Part shown: positions 60,590 to 64,000 of the stretch, in pieces | How the letters are laid out: every line of letters starts with the position of its first letter | How positions within the stretch are numbered: position 1 is the first letter of the stretch | Source: Cronobacter dublinensis subsp. dublinensis LMG 23823 | Lineage (GTDB): Bacteria > Pseudomonadota > Gammaproteobacteria > Enterobacterales > Enterobacteriaceae | Direction of reading: 5' to 3' | NCBI RefSeq assembly: GCF_001277235.1 | Contig: NZ_CP012266.1 | Location: 1,674,001 to 1,738,000 of the forward strand | Length of the DNA: 64,000 nt | Program-made: the position numbers and the translations under genes | The notes under the pieces: model-generated | Seen by the model: the letters and a program-made list of their open reading frames with translations, nothing else | What the model was told of the DNA's origin: nothing | Databases searched by the model: none

Positions 60590-60950
60590 CGTAACTTACT
60601 CGTTATTCTTACATTGACGACAAAGCTACGGGCATGGTGACGCTGACCGGGAGAGAACCGATGGCCTCGTGACTGTTCGCGCCGCCAACCTCCCGGTTGT
60701 CGGACGCTTAAGAGGCGCAGAGTGTCGGTAGCCTGTATTTCAGGTGGAAATACAGCGCAATTATCAGAGGAATGACCGGGATTGTTTCTCCGGAAGCTTC
60801 CCTTTACCGGCCAGGCTGCAACCCGCAGCCCGCTAACTGCCTGAAAGTTCAACACGTCTTACGCCATTGCTGCGTGGAAGGACTAGCAGGCAAAACTGGT
60901 AATTCCGCAAAATTCCTTGTCTAAACAAGTCTCAACACGGAAAACAGTCG
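60590..60950 (-). promoter_or_regulatory. rne 5' leader for autoregulation (rne5)
   Basis: In E. coli the rne leader is about 360 nt and RNase E binds its hairpins to cut its own message. Here the same span upstream of rne holds a hairpin with arms ACCGGGAG (60646-60653) and CTCCCGGT (60690-60697), in the place of hp2. An open frame of 89 codons on the minus strand (60586-60855) matches what was named yceQ in E. coli but is most likely not translated. The upstream limit is an estimate. Confidence 0.7.
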
Positions 60951-61156
60951 CATTATTCCATTGCTGAGCTTGATATAGCAAGCTGACTTTTGCCCTTTGG
61001 CATCGACTTACTCACAGTTTTTTAACTTCTTGTTCATCTGTTCCACCGAAGCGGCGACGAAATGAACTCATTAGCTGTGCGAATCGATACGCTACTCAAT
61101 ATAAGCATATAAAAATGTGTGGCGCTACGGTCATCGGGTATTTAGAATCGCGCACC

Positions 61157-62110
61157 ATGAAAACAGAGACGCCATCCGTAAAAATCGTTGCCGTTTCCGC
61201 CGATCAGGCCGGGCAACGTATCGATAATTTTTTGCGCACGCAGCTGAAAGGCGTGCCCAAAAGCATGATTTACCGCATCCTGCGTAAGGGTGAAGTGCGC
61301 GTGAATAAAAAACGCGTTAAGCCGGAATATAAAATTGAAGCGGGCGATGAAGTGCGTATTCCGCCGGTTCGGGTCGCCGAACGCGAGGAAGAGGCCGTTT
61401 CGCCGCATCTGCAAAAGGTCGCGGCGTTAAGCGACGTCATTCTTTATGAAGACGACCATATTCTGGTGCTGAATAAACCTTCCGGCACCGCCGTGCACGG
61501 CGGCAGCGGCCTGAGCTTCGGCGTTATTGAAGGGCTGCGCGCGCTGCGTCCGGAGGCGCGATTCCTTGAGCTGGTGCATCGTCTGGACCGTGACACCTCC
61601 GGCGTGCTGCTGGTGGCGAAGAAGCGTTCGGCGCTGCGTTCGCTGCATGAGCAGCTGCGTGACAAAGGGATGCAGAAAGATTATCTGGCGCTGGTGCGCG
61701 GGCAATGGCAGTCGCATGTGAAAACGGTGCAGGCGCCGCTGCTGAAAAATATTCTGCAAAGCGGCGAGCGCATCGTACGCGTTAATCAGGAAGGCAAACC
61801 CTCTGAAACCCGTTTTAAGGTGGAAGAGCGTTTCGAACATGCGACGCTGGTGCGCTGCAGCCCGGTCACCGGCCGCACACATCAGATCCGCGTACATACG
61901 CAGTACGCCGGGCATCCGATCGCCTTTGACGATCGCTATGGCGATCGCGCGTTTGACGCACAGCTCGCGGCGACCGGTCTGAACCGCCTGTTCCTGCACG
62001 CGGCGGCGCTGCGCTTTGAGCATCCGGGCACCGGCGAGACGATGCGCGTCGAGGCCCCGATGGACGCTGAGCTTAAGGCTTGTCTGAAAGTGCTGCGTGC
62101 GCGCGGCTGA
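61157..62110 (+). CDS. rluC: RluC, 23S rRNA pseudouridine synthase
   Basis: This 317-residue enzyme (319 in E. coli) modifies positions 955, 2504 and 2580 of 23S rRNA. An S4 domain covers about residues 20-80 (GQRIDNFLRTQLKGVPKSMIYRILRKGEVRVNKK). The catalytic motif HRLDRDTSGVLL has the active-site aspartate at about residue 144, and GRTHQIRVH follows near 236. ATG 61157 is chosen by the E. coli match; the frame is open upstream. It is divergent from rne. Confidence 0.97.
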   Translation: MKTETPSVKIVAVSADQAGQRIDNFLRTQLKGVPKSMIYRILRKGEVRVNKKRVKPEYKIEAGDEVRIPPVRVAEREEEAVSPHLQKVAALSDVILYEDDHILVLNKPSGTAVHGGSGLSFGVIEGLRALRPEARFLELVHRLDRDTSGVLLVAKKRSALRSLHEQLRDKGMQKDYLALVRGQWQSHVKTVQAPLLKNILQSGERIVRVNQEGKPSETRFKVEERFEHATLVRCSPVTGRTHQIRVHTQYAGHPIAFDDRYGDRAFDAQLAATGLNRLFLHAAALRFEHPGTGETMRVEAPMDAELKACLKVLRARG

Positions 62111-62177
62111 CAGCCTCCCGAATGTGGTAGTTCTCGCCCGTTACCCCCGCGCTGCGTTGTGAAATGCACTATACTGA

Positions 62178-62205
62178 ACACCCGGCTTAGGCCGGGTGTT
62201 TTTTT
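62178..62205 (+). terminator. Terminator after rluC
   Basis: ACACCCGGC-TTAG-GCCGGGTGT followed by seven T, 68 bp after the rluC stop. A TATACT at 62169-62174 just before it could be a -10 element, in which case the hairpin would sit at the start of the next transcript. Confidence 0.85.
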
Positions 62206-62233
62206 ATACATATACAACCGCATGGAGATAAAA

Positions 62234-62950
62234 ATGGCCTGGTTACATTCCCGGACATGGAAACGTGTTTTCTTTACCCTGTTTCTGACAGGCATGGTGT
62301 GGCAGCTCGCAGGTTGCGATAACAATAAAGAACCGGAACAGCGTAAAGCCTTTATTCAGTTCCTTCAGACCCGCATTCTGCCGTCCAAAACGCTGTCGGT
62401 TCCGACGCTGACCGCGCAGGAAAAAGAGAGCTTTGGCAAGTACGCGGACGATTACGCCATCCTGAGCGATTACTCTAATGAAATGACCGCAGCGTTCTCA
62501 GGTAACGATCAGGCCATGCGTCAGATGCGCGGCGTGTCCAGCGCAAAAGATATGGTGGAAAAACGCGAGACTATCGAAAAATCCCGCAAAGAGCTGGGGA
62601 ATATCGAAACGAAACGCGCGGATACCATGAAGAGCGTGGAAGATCGTTATTCCAAACTGAAACAACCGGACGACCTGAAAACGGTCTTTGACCAGGCTTA
62701 TCAGAAAACCGTGGTGCGTCCTAACGCGCTGCTGACCCAGACGCTCTCTCTGACCGACGCGATTCTTGGCCAGGCGCTGGATATCGGCAACTACCTGAAC
62801 AGCCTCGGTAATAAAGTGCAGTACACCGGCGCGATGGCGCAGTTTACTGACCAGAAGCAGCTGGATCTGTTCAACGAAAAACTAACCGCAATGCGCGAAA
62901 AACAACAGGAACTGCTGGCCGTTGCACGTCAGCTGGCGGAAATGCAATAA
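62234..62950 (+). CDS. DUF3053 lipoprotein, YiaF-like
   Basis: This 238-residue protein has a signal peptide with lipobox LAGC (cysteine at about residue 26), then DNNKEPEQRKAFIQFLQTRIL. The mature part is helical and charged. The pattern DQRKAFIxFLQ near the start and QxDDLKxVFDQAxxK in the middle match E. coli YiaF, whose role is unknown. In E. coli yiaF is at another place; no such gene lies between rluC and yceF. ATG 62234 has GGAG 6-7 bp before it; ATG 62222 would add four residues. Confidence 0.85.
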   Translation: MAWLHSRTWKRVFFTLFLTGMVWQLAGCDNNKEPEQRKAFIQFLQTRILPSKTLSVPTLTAQEKESFGKYADDYAILSDYSNEMTAAFSGNDQAMRQMRGVSSAKDMVEKRETIEKSRKELGNIETKRADTMKSVEDRYSKLKQPDDLKTVFDQAYQKTVVRPNALLTQTLSLTDAILGQALDIGNYLNSLGNKVQYTGAMAQFTDQKQLDLFNEKLTAMREKQQELLAVARQLAEMQ

Positions 62951-62974
62951 GCCGCCTTGCACTAAACGTGCAAT

Positions 62975-63004
62975 AAAAAAGCCCTGCGATGCAGGGCTTT
63001 TTGC
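62975..63004. terminator. Bidirectional terminator between the DUF3053 gene and yceF
   Basis: AAAAAA-GCCCTGC-GAT-GCAGGGC-TTTTT lies between convergent genes. Confidence 0.93.
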
Positions 63005-63014
63005 TTTCTGGCGT

Positions 63015-63602
63015 CTAACGATGGGAGAGGGGGTCGATACCTTCGCGCCGGAGCATTTCACACAGGCGAATCAGCGGCAGGCCAATCAGGGTGTTCGGGT
63101 CACGTCCGTCGAGCCTGTCAAAGAGCGTGATGCCAAGCCCTTCGCTTTTAAAGCTGCCTGCGCACGACCAGGGCGTTTCCCGATGCAGGTAATTCTCGAT
63201 TTCCGCGTCGCTCAGCGTGCGAAAGTGCACATGGAACGGCTCGCAATCGCATTGCTGCGCGCCGGTGGCGCTATTATAAAGCGCAACGCCGGTATAAAAA
63301 GTAACAACCTGACCACTCGCCTGACGCAGCTGTTTAACGCCATTTTCAAACGTGTGAGGTTTGCCGGTAATGGTATTATTCAGCACGCAAACCTGATCGC
63401 TGCCAATAATCAAATGCCGGGGATATTTTTCCCGCAGCGCTTGCGCTTTTTGCAAAGCCAGCCTTAATACTAATTGTTGTGCGGTTTCACCCGCGTATGG
63501 GGTTTCGTCAGTCTCAGGCGCTGCGGTTTCAAACGGTAAACCCAGTTTTTCTAACAGGCTACGGCGAAACGGCGACGTGGAAGCAAGCACGATTGAGGTC
63601 AT
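63015..63602 (-). CDS. yceF: YceF, Maf-type 7-methyl-GTP pyrophosphatase
   Basis: This 195-residue protein (194 in E. coli) has the Maf motif LASTSPFRRSLLEKLGLPF at the start. TDETPYAGETAQQLVLRLA, IIGSDQVCVL and SFKSEGLG follow. It splits 7-methyl-GTP and so keeps altered nucleotides from RNA. It is divergent from yceD, with about 140 bp between. Confidence 0.95.
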   Translation of the reverse strand: MTSIVLASTSPFRRSLLEKLGLPFETAAPETDETPYAGETAQQLVLRLALQKAQALREKYPRHLIIGSDQVCVLNNTITGKPHTFENGVKQLRQASGQVVTFYTGVALYNSATGAQQCDCEPFHVHFRTLSDAEIENYLHRETPWSCAGSFKSEGLGITLFDRLDGRDPNTLIGLPLIRLCEMLRREGIDPLSHR

Positions 63603-63742
63603 ATTTTTCAGTGAAAGATAGCGAATCGATGAGCGCTATTTTAAACTGTCGGCCGCAATGTGTGCGAATAAATGGTAAAAGGTGTTTCAAACCCGCCTTT
63701 TTCTTTGACTCTATGACGTTACAAAGTTAATATGCGCGCCCT

Positions 63743-64000
63743 ATGCAAAAGGTAAAATTACCCCTGACTCTTGATCCGGTTCGTACGGCTCAAAAACGCC
63801 TCGATTATCAGGGTATCTATACTCCTGAACAGGTAGAGCGTATCGCCGAATCTGTGGTCAGTGTGGACAGCGATGTCGAATGCTCCATGTCGTTCGCTAT
63901 CGATAACCAGCGTCTCGCCGTTTTAAAAGGCGATGCGACGGTTACGGTAACGCTCGCGTGCCAGCGTTGCGGTCAGCCGTTTAGTCATGTTGTTCACACA
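63743..64000 (+). CDS. yceD: YceD (DUF177), N-terminal part cut by the window end
   Basis: 86 codons are present from ATG 63743 to the end of the window. The start MQKVKLPLTLDPVRTAQK, the stretch VVSVDSDVECSMSFAID, and the paired cysteines in LACQRCGQPFSH match E. coli YceD. This protein is linked to 23S rRNA accumulation and its gene lies just upstream of rpmF, which should follow outside the window. Confidence 0.95.
   Translation, partial: MQKVKLPLTLDPVRTAQKRLDYQGIYTPEQVERIAESVVSVDSDVECSMSFAIDNQRLAVLKGDATVTVTLACQRCGQPFSHVVHT

Noticed and set aside
60586..60855. yceQ-like open frame upstream of rne
   Set aside because: It lies wholly in the rne 5' leader, where the RNA structure explains the conservation. 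No signal of translation is visible.

Overview
The window is a GC-rich chromosomal segment of an enterobacterium. Its gene order follows the efeUOB-phoH-serX-ghrA-csg-opg-pyrC-flg-rne-yceD stretch of Escherichia coli K-12 almost gene for gene. The divergence, the accessory inserts and the structured repeats next to the tRNA-Ser genes fit the Cronobacter/Enterobacter side of the family. Assignment below family is inference, because no species marker is present.

Layout: 1-2660 holds the end of efeU, then efeO and efeB (ferrous/haem iron uptake). 2661-4008 is phoH with a Pho box and a long leader. 4009-7741 is an accessory block: two identical tRNA-Ser(GGA) genes on the minus strand flank a YdeP-like molybdopterin oxidoreductase gene, and each tRNA is followed by one or two 188-189 bp repeats that carry the tRNA 3' end, several hairpins and a terminator. 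8238-13153 is a four-gene chaperone-usher fimbrial operon (pilin, chaperone, usher, two-domain adhesin) absent from the E. coli locus. 13237-16198 is ghrA-ycdX-ycdY-ycdZ. 16233-20564 is the complete divergent curli system (csgDEFG and csgBAC). 20705-23034 is ymdA, ymdB and clsC.

23155-28652 makes and decorates osmoregulated periplasmic glucans (opgC divergent from opgGH). 28759-34713 runs yceK, msyB, lpxL, trhO, yceI, yceJ, solA and bssS. 35043-39158 is dinI (with a textbook LexA box), pyrC (with a PurR-like box), yceB, grxB and mdtH. 39425-43250 is rimJ, yceH, mviM and murJ. 43421-54955 is the flagellar flgNMA / flgBCDEFGHIJKL cluster with visible FlhDC and sigma-28 sites, so the segment carries the class 2 rod, hook and rings and the class 3 checkpoint and junction genes. 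55038-57328 is an inserted MFS transporter and LysR regulator pair with a perfect palindrome between them. 57395-64000 is rne with its long 5' leader, rluC, an inserted DUF3053 (YiaF-like) lipoprotein gene, yceF and the start of yceD.

Surface functions dominate: curli, chaperone-usher fimbriae, flagella, periplasmic glucans, lipid A acylation and cardiolipin synthesis. The most unusual feature is the set of tRNA-Ser-linked structured repeats, which resemble in layout the rtT repeats of the E. coli tyrT operon. Genes present at the matching E. coli places but missing here are pgaABCD/ycdT, mdtG and yceO.
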